Source: Klebsormidium nitens
Lineage: Eukaryota > Streptophyta > Klebsormidiophyceae > Klebsormidiales > Klebsormidiaceae
Direction: 5' to 3'
Length of the DNA: 64,000 nucleotides
Assembly (NCBI GenBank): GCA_000708835.1
Contig: DF236983.1
Coordinates: 259,558-323,557, forward strand
Part shown: positions 11,206 to 23,200 of the stretch, in pieces
How the letters are laid out: each line of letters starts with the position of its first letter
Numbering within the stretch: the stretch's first letter is position 1
Program-made: the position numbers and the translations under genes
Notes under the pieces: generated by a model
Databases searched by the model: none
Told to the model about the DNA's origin: nothing
What the model saw: the letters and a program-made list of their open reading frames with translations, nothing else

Positions 11206-14200
11206 CTAAAGTTGACTTCGGAGGAACCGCAACGGCTGTGGAAAGACGGAAAAAGCTGAAAGAGTTCAGAGGTCTCGTACGTGTAGGCGCTGTAAAGAGC
11301 AAGGCATCAGCCCACGAGCCCCCGATCGCGAAGAAGAGCACGAAGCTGACTACTCAAGCGCGACTCACCTGCTTTTCAAACAGCGCTTGCAGGCCTTTCA
11401 GAAGCCCCGCCTGCCCCTCGTCTCCCTGGACCAACTCTACGACGCTCCGGGCCACCCGATCCGTCTCCAGGTCCTTCAACCGGGCGTCGATCCACCCTCG
11501 GTTGTCCTCACACCACGTCACCACAGCATCATCATCCGCCCAAAACCCTTCCCGTTTTGCCATGCTAGGACCTACTTGAGAATCCGAGCGCTCGTCCGAA
11601 AGATGCCCGTTGGGTTCCGCTGTTGGTTCCGACGCAGATGAACCGTCTTGATGTGTCCCAAGCCTGTTCCGATGGGCGGTCGGCGACTCTTCAGTGGTTA
11701 CGGGCGACCCTTGCCGGGCGTCTACGGCTTCTTGGTCGCCCTCGCTCGGGTTTAAGCTACCCGGTTGATCTTCCCGGGTGCTCCCGGGGTCACGGTGGGT
11801 CCTGGGAAGCGCCCGGATATCGCCCGGGGAATCTGTCACAGCCGGACCGGGACACTGAACGTGCCATTGGCGAAGAAGCGCCTTTGCCTCTGGCCGGGAT
11901 AGCCGCCGCCCGCTCGCTGCGACAATGCGCTTCAGCAGGGACTCCTGAATAAGAAAGACTCTGCTTGTCTCTCTGTCTCTGCTCAAAGGTTGTCCGCCGG
12001 CAGATTCAGAAGAAGAATACAATCAGCGAGAAGGCTGCGTTGAGGAGCCTGCTGCTCACCCGAAAGCAAAAAGGAAGGAACAACGAAGAAAGATTCCAGG
12101 ACCAAAGCTACGAGAGAAAACAAAGACAAGCAGCGCACCTTGACGAGCCTCCCGCCGAATCGAGGAAACAGAAGGATGGGAACAAGCACGAAACGACAAG
12201 TTTACAAAACAAGCAAGCGAGAAGGGATCTCAACAGAACGTGAAGAAACGATACGGAAGCGAGTTTCCCACCTCCACGAGCCTCCTGCGGAGCCGCTTGT
12301 AGAAGAGCGCGCGCGAGCGCTCCCAGGGCACGATGCCGGCGATGACGCCCTTGGCGGCCATCCGCTGCGGGGTGTCGTGCAGGTCCGCGAAGCGCAGCGC
12401 CACCTGCTGGTACACCGGCCGCAGCAGCCGCTCGCGGTCCTGCAGGAAAGGAGGAAAAGTTGCTTTTCTAGTTGATTCTGTTTAATTTCCTTTGGCTGTA
12501 CGAATCTTAGGTTCAGGGCCGCAAAGCGCAGCGCCACCTTGCTGGGATACCGGCGCAGCAGCCGCTTGCGGTCCTGGGAAGGAGAGGGAAAACGCCGCTT
12601 CATAAATGGGTGTCCTCTGGTCTTGCTGTTGACTGCTCCTTTAGTTTCTGCAGCTACTGTCTTTCTGTGCGGTCCGCCAAGCGGAGCATCACAAACTGGT
12701 ACAAAAGATGCGGCAGGCGGGAACGACGTCGCTTTACTGGTTGTGCTATCTCCCTCGATTTTCTCAACTCTCGTTGTGTTTCCAGGATTTGCAGAGCGAA
12801 GGGTTACCTGCTATTCCACCGGCAAAGCAGCCACCGCAAAGGAAATCGAGATGAAAATGTTTGCTCGAGAAGCACTTTTGGTCTCTGAGCTTTTTCTTCC
12901 CCTCTTCGTTCCCTTCCCATATCCTCGTCCAAGCAAAGCGGGGATAAATCAAGTGCTCTTCCAGATCCAGAGCTACAAGTGTACAGAAAAAGATCCGCGG
13001 AGCAAGACGAGTGGTCCCAAGTGTTTGTACTGAGCAGCCACTTTTTGCACCCGCTTCTGAAGCAGGCTCTCCAGCAATGAACCCCGAAAACTTCCAAGCA
13101 AAGACCCACCACTCCAGCCTTACCCTGATCTTGTCCTGCAGCTCCTTGACCCGCCCCGGCAGCGGCTGCGGCCGTTTCCTCTCCTCCTCTAGTTGCCGGT
13201 CCAGCGCCGCCAGTCCGGCATCCAACCGGTGCATGGTTTCCACCAACTGGGCACTTCGGTATTTGATCTCCACTAGTCCTTCGGGCTCCAGGACATTTCC
13301 TCGGGCGGAAGGATCCGCGTACATTTCGACCATGTCCGCATTGATCTGGCTGTCGACCACAACCCAAGCGCCGCCGCGGAGCTCCCCGGTTTTGGGGACG
13401 TAGACGAAGACGGGGGACGTGTACGTGCGCAGGTTCTCCACGATGCACGAGCCCGCCTGTTGGTGAGGGGGGAAAAGGAGAGCTTGCAACGGGTCTTGAG
13501 CTTGAGGGCTCGTCGAACCAGAGTTCTGACGACTTTCTCCCTCGTGTTCACACCGTACGAATGTTTCGTGGCTCCAAGAGCAGTGAGCGCTAAGACCCAA
13601 TCTAGGGCCTTTGGATTGCATACCGGAAAAGAAGGTTTACAACAAAGACCGAAGCCAGTCCTCGGTCCCTTTCAGGACAACAGAATCCCCTCCAAGCCCT
13701 GGTAATGACGACTTCGCACGAGTGAAACATACACTAAGATACGAAACTTTCAGCCATAACTTCCAATGTGCACGCAAACTTGTTTGTGTACAGACGTATC
13801 ACTACTAATATGGCGTCATGGCTTCACTTGCCTGCAGAACCCCCTCGAAGAGATCTCTCTGGCCCCCAGAGAAACCCCGCCAGTTGGCCAGGATGAACAG
13901 CGGGAGGCCCTCCCGCTTGAAGTCCAACAGCGCCTGCGCCGTCTTCGCCGCGCTGTCCGGAAACCATACCTGCAGAGAAGCAGTGCGGAGCAATACTTGA
14001 ATGGCAGATCCCTTTCTGCAAAAGGCCACTCTGGGAGGCTATGAGTCTCTTACTGCTCAAGAGACTTCCTAAAACGCCCTCTCTCGATACGCTCTCTCTC
14101 GTGTTGCGGCTCAGGCAAGATTCGATTGGGTTCCTTAGCTCCAGCGATCATTTGGGGATCCGTTGACACAACAGATAGGACAGGATGTTTGCTGGTAAAA

Positions 14201-17200
14201 ATGAGTATGTGCAAAAATCATGTCATCAGAAGTTGCTGTTTTACACAAGCCCTCTGCATAATAGCCAGCATCTGAGGACGTAGCCAAAACCGTGCCTTCT
14301 CCTTGCGCTCTTCAGAGAGTGAGTAGGCTTGAGCGTATTCCCACCTGTCCAGCCTGAGGCACCGCCCTTTCCGCGCTGTCCGGCTGTCCGGGGTCCGCTG
14401 GGATGTAGCACATAACCGCCTGGGTTTGCACCGCGATAACCCCAACCGGAATCCCCCCTAACCGCGCCCTCCCCGTAACCACGGTTCTCGCCCAACCCGC
14501 CAACGCCTCAGTAAACGACCCCCGGTCAAAAATGCCCCCCAGCCAATTCTCCGCCGTCGGATCAAAGCTCGCGATTCCATCCGCCGTCGGATGAGAAGTC
14601 GCCGCGTCCTCGGCCGTCGGATGGAGCGTTCCTTGGATTGCCGCGCGGGGATCGCACATTTGCTCGGGGACGTAGCCAACCGGTCTTTCGACTGGGTCAG
14701 TGTTCCAGAAGCGGACCGGGGGGTCCGTACCGACACGTTCCGGTACGTACCCGAGCCAGCGGAGGATCTCCGTACACCCCTCGAGGTCGTCCGAAACGGT
14801 CCGGTGGACGACTCCGTTGTTGGCCATGATGTGGGGGCCGCCCAGTTGCATGTGCGACGTGTAGACTTCCCGGCCCAGCAGCTTGTTGAGGGCGGAGAAA
14901 CCTGCAGCGCCAAAAGGTTCAAAGGTGGGCTTCGCTCTCTTAGAGCTTGTCACGCAGAACTCCGTCTTTCAGTCTTTTGTGAAATAGAGCTCCTTAGCAT
15001 CAGCGAGACTTGCAGGGGTAACGGATGAGCAGTTGCGCCACATGCGGGTGCGCTTTTGGCGTGATCAGGCTTCAGCCACAATGCAGAAGAACCGGTTGGA
15101 CTCATAGAAGCGAGCCAGGCAGGAGATGAGAATTGCATACTTGCGGCACTGGACCGCAGGCCGATCGCGATCAGCTGTTGTATCCTGACAGCAAGAATCA
15201 GAGCGAAGAGCGCTCTGAAACTCTGAAAACGTGCGCAGGAGAAGAGAACGGAAATCCGGAAACATCTGAACGCCCAGCGCCTTTGAATGGCTGCGCATAT
15301 TTGTACTGCGTGGCACCACTAAGAAGGCTTTCTTTGACCTGTCAAACCATACAGATTGAGAGGTCCCCTGACCACTCCTCTCAAGCATAGAGTTGTCTGT
15401 CACTTGAACGAATGCTTACGAAGGACGTGCATTTCGTAGGTCAGGCGGAACTCCGGTAGCTAGTAACAATAGCACCAAATCGAAGCTGTCCAAACACATG
15501 AGTCGGGATCAGGTTACCCACCTGTAAGGATGATCGGTTGGTCCAGCCGCTGGATACACCGCTGCCCCAGCCGCGCCAGGTACGCACCGATCCCAACGGT
15601 CCGCCCCGTGACGTACGTCAGCGTAAACGTCTCCTGGTAAGCGCGTGCATAAGCGCCCGCGATAAGCCCGGAGCCCGACAGGTTCTCGACGCCCAATCCG
15701 TCCTCCCGGCCCACGATTCCGGTGAGCACGTGTCGGACCTCGCCGGACGGAAGCTCAACCTGTGCGGACAAAATACAATTGTCGGCAAATGACCACAAAT
15801 CTTTCTTTACTTCTGGCGGGATCTGAAGATGCACACGTAAGTAAATTCGTTTGCGAAAGCGGCTGAAGATCTTGACGGCCTGGAAAAGGTCCTGCGACCG
15901 GTAGCTTGAGGAGACATGCGCGTTGGGTACTCGTCGGCAGAGAGTCGACTGTGAAAGCTTGAGCTCTGAAGCCCGGCCTCGGTCTTGCCTGAAGTGACTC
16001 GCGATTGTTTCATGATCGTTTCTCTCCATCTACCCGAAAGGAGAGCAATTGATCGCCCTCCCATTGCATACCGCTTGTCACCAGGCTTTTGACGAAAGGC
16101 GCTTTCCCTCGAATCTGGGAGCAAAGGGTTTTGAGTGTCTCCGCCTTCGAACCCTTTCTTTCCCCTGGCACCTAGAGTTGGTGTACAAACCGCACGCGAC
16201 CAGAACCTGAGCAACACAGAGAGGCCTCCATCAGGGCTTCCGGTTGCTTTCCTCACCTTCTCCGCAAAGACGGAGCTCCCCACTTTCGCGCAGTCGGCGT
16301 CCGAAAGGTACAGGTATTGGAAGCCCTCGTTCGGACGTCCGTCGTCGAGCCAGCCCACTTTGAACGCGGCTTGCACCTCTTTTGCGACGCCGATGCGCGC
16401 CCCGGAATTAGCGGCCAGGTAGATGAGCGGCAGCCCCGCCCGCGCCGCGAGCTCGGTGACATCACGGAAAAAGGCGTCCTCTTTCGGCCCGAACGACCTG
16501 CAACATTGGTGGAAGATCCTACTGGTTGGACAAGTAAGAGCAGAAGTCTGGCTAGCTCACCAGGCAATTCGACTCTGATTGTTGGGTTTACATACTCGGA
16601 AAGGCCCAACTGAGAGGGCTGTATGAGGTTCTGCCGGGCGAAAGCAGCGAAAGTGACACAACACGATACTCAACTAGAGGGGTTATTGAAAGCTCGCCTG
16701 CTTTTTGCTCGTCCAAAAGCAATCAAGACAACTTGCTTGGACTTCCGTAGCCGACTCCTACCTGAAACATATCTGTCTGATTTCCTGGTCCCAGATTTTA
16801 AAACTCTGCCGGCTTGTCTTGTTAGAACGCCGAGATTGAAAAGGAAGTCTTTTTCAAGACAGGAATGCCCACAAAGGCCTCCAACCTGCATGAATCACCC
16901 TCGCTTTTTGTTTCTAAACCGCTAAGTAGAGTTTTGATGACACAGGCTTTGCCTTCCTGAGAGACGTCGAAAGCGGAAAGAAAGCTGCTCCAAAAATGAA
17001 AATAGTCCACACTTGCTCCACGACTCACCCCGCACCAACCGTGCAGTCATTCGCGACCACGACCATCTCCCGCCCCTCGGCACACTCGGGCGTGCGCAGC
17101 TTCATTCTCCAGGCCACCATCCCGATCTCGTTCGCACATGCCGGGCGGTCTGTTTCTACCAAAGCCCCCTCCGCCGACCAAACTAACTCCCGGCTCTCGA

Positions 17201-20200
17201 CCAAAGGCTCAGAAGGAAACGTTGGCGGCCCGTTTGGACCTGATTCGGACGTCCGTCCAAGCGGCGACTCCGTCCGGAACGTGGGCGAGAACGGAAGTTC
17301 GGCGCCGGTGCTGTTGGAGGGGAGCAGTTGCAACCGTGGGCGGGTGAAGGAGTTGTACTGGGCCCGCCGCCAAGGAGAGGGAGTGCCCGGGTTAGACGGG
17401 TTAGCGGAACCGGGTTCGGACGAAACCCGGCGGGGGGGCCGCAGCTCGGCTTCCCAGATGGACGCGAGCGCGGTGGAGAAGACGAGGGGGAAGTCAAAAC
17501 AGAACGTGGTCCCTGCCCGCCGCGCTGCGAGCCGCCGTTTCTCTAGACTTCCCAGGGGCCCGTACTGGGCGCTGACAGGAATTCCGTCGAGGCTACCGCT
17601 GGGGAAACCCTCCGGGGTTTGGTAAACCCGCCTGCCATCCACGAAAGCTTCTCTGTACACTTGGATGACGTCACCCTGGATGCAGGGGCTCTCGACAACG
17701 ACGCGCCACGTGGCAGCCGTCGATTGACCCCCTCGGACCGCTATCCTGAACTCCCAGATCGCGATCCCCTGTTTGTACAGCCGTTTGCCTAACCTAGCGT
17801 TAACCCGCTTTACAATTCGTTGCAGAAGGTTGACCGTGTTTTCGTCATCCGACTCGGCTGCCGGCAATGTGCCCGTTGCAGCGCTTTGTACACCGATGGC
17901 TGCCACGTGTCGCTTTCGACGGTTTCCGATACCTTCGACATCTACCCTAACAGCAGGCGGGGTTCTAAAGTTGGTCTCGGAATTGCTGTCGGTCCTACTC
18001 TCCACAAAAGCACTAGGCGCTTCTCCTAACCTACCGTTCTCAGTACCCCGTGAATGGTTTTCTTGTGAAGCTTCCTGCGATTCTCTCAAGGAACTTTCTA
18101 CACCTTCCGCTGGGTTGCTTCTGCTGTCGCCATGATCACTTTCGGCAAGCACGCTCTCCCTCCCACTAAACTCCGCTTCTGAGTTACTACTGACACGTGG
18201 CATCTCTACCTCTTGCAGAACGGACATGTACAAGTGAACGTGGTCGCCTTTCTGCTCATTCGTCGCCACTTCTAGTTCCTCCAGCGCCCCCTTCATCGAC
18301 CGAACCAACGCCTCGCACGCCGCCGTAACTGCGTCCGGGGGGTCCGAAGGGCTGAAGAAAGCACCCCCCTGAGGCGATCGAAACCCGGTATCCAAAAAGC
18401 GATCCCGGGGCTCAGCGCCCACTTCCCCGTACGCGGGCGATTCGGAGTCGCTGAAAGTACCGGACAGGTTCCGGTCGATTTGGTTAATGTAGCCGGGGTG
18501 GTTAGGGGCGGGTTCCGGGCGGGTTGGGGTGGAGAACGGGGCCGTGAGGAAGAACTGCCGGACGAGTGACCGGAGGAACATCCGCCGGATGTTGGGCTTC
18601 TCGACGGTGGTGTAAATGTGCCACTGTCGGTCTCGGGACGCTGCATACTGGACTGGAGACTGGCTAGGGATCTTTTCCTGCAGAAAGAACGTGTCAGGAT
18701 GTTAAGAGCAAGGGATTAAGAGCAGATTGCGCAGTGCAATCCTTTGAAGAAGCCAGACTGGATTCCGAAAGGGCTGGAAAAGGAAGCTTCAAGGTAGCGC
18801 TGGGCATTAGTAGGACGCTGAAGTTACTACCTAGCAGCTTCGTCTTCGGAGAAACCTTGCCGCGACTCCAATATCTGTGTGCAAGAGACCAATCAACCAA
18901 CATTCGACTAAAATTCACACGGCATGTCGGGGTAGGAGACTCTCTAGCATCGACGCAAAAGGGACGACCCCCCATCTACGACATGTTGCAGGCCCGTTCT
19001 TCGCAACAGACCGCCTTACAAACTGTCGATAAATAGAGAGCGTATTCTCACCAGCTCCAGGAGGTCCGACAGCAGCGGCTCCACGTGCCGCAGCAGGGGT
19101 TGTTCGCGGAAGTGTGAATCAGCCCCCTGCCACGTCAGCAGATGGCGCGCTGGGGAGCGCCCCTCATCCCGCTGTAGAATGCAGCTCACGGTGCCGACGC
19201 CCGCTTGGAGAAGGGCCCGGCTGAGGTCACTCCCCGAGAGCGCTGACGTCAGCTTGGCAACACGCGCCTGCGCGGCTTCTTCGTCCCCGCTGCATCATGA
19301 GCGACGTTTGTAGTGAGTGCTGCCGTTGGTAGTAGATACCGGTGTTCTCGGGGGTACTTAAGCTCCGAACAAATGACCTTGCCAGGTCTGACCTAATTTT
19401 GGTTACCTCAAAAGTCTTTACGACGATCACTCTGGGGTAGAGCACGCCACACCTTAGAACGGTCTGGTTAGTGCTGTCGTCGGTCTTTGGTATCCTCCCA
19501 AAGTAAGGCCTTGAAAACAGAGGTTTTAGATACGTTCTGTTACTTAGAGCTCGAGAAGCGCAGTGGATGTACAGACGGTGGCCCAATTTCAGAAAGGATC
19601 CAAGCATTCTCGATTCCGTCTTCCTGGCAAACAAAGAATCCCGCACATCTTTTTGTCTGCTTGCCACCTCCCAGCGCCTCAGCCACCTACCTGTCCATGC
19701 TCGTGCTCAGCGACTCATTGGCCGCCAGCAGAACTAAGTGCAGCACGTTTCCGCGCCCGCCTTCCGTTTCCGTCCGTATGTCCGCCAGAACCGCCCGGAC
19801 ATAGGGGGCCAACAGCCTCAAACTCGGCAGTACGACCATGGCCCCCCATCGCGGTTTGCAATCCGCTGCTGACGTGGCAATGTCGAGGAAGCGCCACGTG
19901 GCGCGGGGGCGGCGGCCGAGGGCGGGGCCGTCCCACTTTAACTGGATGGAGTTGTGCACCAGGTACGGCTGCAGCGGAAAAAGGTGTGAATTTTCGAAGG
20001 AACTGGTTTGTGATTGCTCAATTATGAGAAGTTAGCAACGATGCAGTGGATCCGACTTGCCGACACTGTTCTCCGAGACGTTGCGTGGCAACAACAACTA
20101 TCAAGAACCCCCTGCAGATTGATGTTACTACAGCTGGGGTAAAATGTAGCAGGCAGATTGCGGATCTTGAAGACTCCCTGCAGCCTCGCTTTCATTCAAG

Positions 20201-23200
20201 AGGATCACGGCTTGGAGGTTTCTTTTGAGTACTTTGTGAAGTAAGATCATGAATCAAGACCACGGCCGTAACTTCCCTGTCAGCGGATCTGTGCAGGGCA
20301 CCGCTGACATACTTCCAGAAAAGTCGGGTGTGATCTAGACTTATAATAAATCTTTTCCATGCTGTCCTAGTGTGCACAGAAGTTCTTGTACATGAGGGTT
20401 TCCGTGAGACTACCCTCTTACCTGGTACAGCCTCCGCACATACGTCTCGATCACTCGGCTCAGCAGTGCTCGGTCCGCATGGTCAAACAGCGCGGCCAAC
20501 GCATCTTCGATTGGTAGCGGCGCGCCCGCGAGCTCATTCATCCGCTCCTCCAGCCGCGCCCCACGCTTGGACAACCGGCGCGGGCTGTCCGTTGCGTCCG
20601 CGGCAAACATGTCGAGTTCGGACAGCGTCCGAGCGATGTGCGCCTGGAGCTCGGACAGCTGCGTGGTCTCGAGCAGCTGGTTGCTGCGGGCCGCCACCTT
20701 ATGTAAAGGATCCCCCAGGTTAGAGAGCGGGCACTTTGTTCCTCGTGTTCCAGAACAAAAGAGCATGCAAGAACGGGGTTTCGGACTTTCAAAATGCTGA
20801 AGAGTGTGAACCGGGTGAATACGCGAAGGAGGCAATACTCAGCAATTGGATAGGGAAGGGCAGCAGTGATGTCGCCGAGGCCAAGCGCCCCGAACATGCA
20901 GGCAAAATCAGAACGCCCCGCATCTTGGCCTAGCTGGCACGGCTGAGCGTTGCAAAGCTAAGACGTTAAGCAATCCGAATTCGATAATAAGGACCAATAA
21001 CGGGCACCTCAGCTTGGCTAGCGTGACCCAGCGCTGCTAACCAGGCTGCGTAGACGCCAGAGCCGGGCAGGACGAGGGAGGAACTGACCCAGACGGAAGA
21101 AGAAGGAGGAGAAAATAGAGACGAAGAGGGGCTAGTAGCAACCAGTACATCGCTCACCTCTGCCTGGCTGCGTGACTGAGCGCTGCAAGCCTGTGCAGCC
21201 ATGTGGCATTGATGCTCGGAGCAGGGAGGCACGAGGAAGGGCCAAGCCAAGGACAGAATAAGAAATAAACAGAGAACAACAGTATTCGAACAGGAGCTTG
21301 CCCACCTCGGCCTGGCTGGCATGGCTGAGAGCGGCGAGACGGTGCAGCCATGTGGCGTAGGCGCCAGGCGCGGGCAGGACAAGCGAGCCCATGAGGCGCA
21401 GCAGGAGTGCGTTCTTGCGGCGCACGCCCTGGTGCGACAGGACGACGTCCACCACGCGCTCCAGGTGCTTCTTGTGGCGCACGCGCAGGCCCTCGATGAC
21501 GTCAGCCTAGGACGAATGGTGACGTCGAAGTCAAAAATCGGGTGAAGTTTTCCAGGGCCATGAGGAATGTGGAATAGAATGTCAGTAGGTGATTGGGTTG
21601 GCATTCCGGGCAGAGAGCAATGGAGCGTTCAAGAGAGCGCTCGTTTTAGGAAGGAGAGCAGAGCTGCCCACGACGGGGTCCGACTCACCTGCTTGTCTGA
21701 GCAGCAAACAGATCCAAGCAATTATCGGCAAAATCAGGCTCTATTCATCCGCGCTGTCTTTTGATGCGTAAATGTTAGCGACTTGATGTAAGAGACTCAA
21801 TGCGAGCATTTCTGCTGGGACCTGGATTCCTTTAGCAATAGTAACAAAAGGCCTCTGTCTTCTTGTCGTCGAATCGCTCTATCTCCCTCCGCTCGTCCTC
21901 ACCTGTGCCTGGTCGCTGAACAGCTGCTCCACCCGCAGGTACTCGTCGAAGAGCTCTCCCACGGTGGCACGCGCATGGCCTTCGCGGCCGCCCTCGTAGC
22001 TGCGAGCCAATTTAACCAGAGGGACTACCAGCTCCCGCAGCAACGGCTGCTCCTTCATTGATACGGATGCCACGTATTCCTGCAAGTGGCAGCGAACGAT
22101 TCTGAGGATTGACTTCCCTGGAATGGATTTTCTGATGCGGTTGCCGGATGACACCTGCCTTCTCGTACCTGGCCCTCTTAATAGGAACGAGCGGTCCGGA
22201 CTATTGACACCGGCGTGCTTTCTCGACGTGGGGACAGGCGAACACGATGGATGCAACCCTGATAAAGCGCCCTCGTGAAAGCTCAAAGTTTGGCAGCACA
22301 GACGGTGTTGAGCGCGTAAGGAAGCAAGTGTAACGCTTTCATTTTGAGGGAATGAGGCAGACAGGCGAAGTGAAAGGAGATGCTCCAAAGGGCAAGCGAA
22401 ATCGGTAGCGGGTGGAACAGCGGAAAGTCTGTGCCACGAATCGGTTCAACCAGGACGCGTCGGGCAAGAACTCCTGTCACCCACCTCGAGCGTCTCCCGG
22501 AAGTAGGACGCCGGGAACTCGAACGACGCGTCCTCCACCGCAAGCGCCTCGGCGAGCCGGAAATCGCGCCAGATCGTATCCAGCTGATTCCGCAGCTCCT
22601 TCGGGAGCCGCGCAGAAAGCACGGCCATCGTTTCCTGCCACTGTAGAAGCGGCAGGTGCGGGTCGTCGAGACAAGACAGCAACGTTTCGACCACCGTATC
22701 GATGTCGTGATCGTACCCCGCCAATATCATGCGCGCACCTTCGACGGCCGCCGCGAAGTGCTGGTGCGCCCGCGCGGTGACAGGTGTCGGCGTCGCGAGC
22801 TCGGGGAGGGATCCCTCAAACGGCACCGCGCGTTTGACGGCCGTCGGATCGTCCAGATCGAGGGCGGCGATCAGGTCCCCGGCGCGGACGGCCGAGCCTT
22901 CGGACGTACGGAAGTGGATGACGCCAGCGGCGGGCGTCAGCAGCGGCATGCACATCTTCATGACTTCGACTTCCGCGTAGGCCTGGTCGGCGGACACGTG
23001 GTGCGAGTCGTCGACGAGAAAGCGGAGGAGCTTGAAGGGCGTTTCGGCCACCAGGCGAGACGGGTCGTGATCGTTCTGCAGGAAATGGAACGGAAGGGAC
23101 ACGGGTGAGTGAATGGAAACGGAAGGAGCCGAAAAGGGGAATTGTGAAGAGCAAGCTTTTGGAGCGGGTCCTTAGTGATCAGATGGATGAGGGGCGGCTG

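Noticed and set aside
11387-11952. Plus-strand frames over the ACCase C-terminus
   Set aside because: The minus frame matches the ACCase C-terminal domain at both ends, so these are shadows.
22656-23108. 150-residue open frame opposite the BCCP exon
   Set aside because: It is the antisense shadow of the biotin carrier exon of ACCase; composition is Arg/Gly-rich as expected for a shadow.
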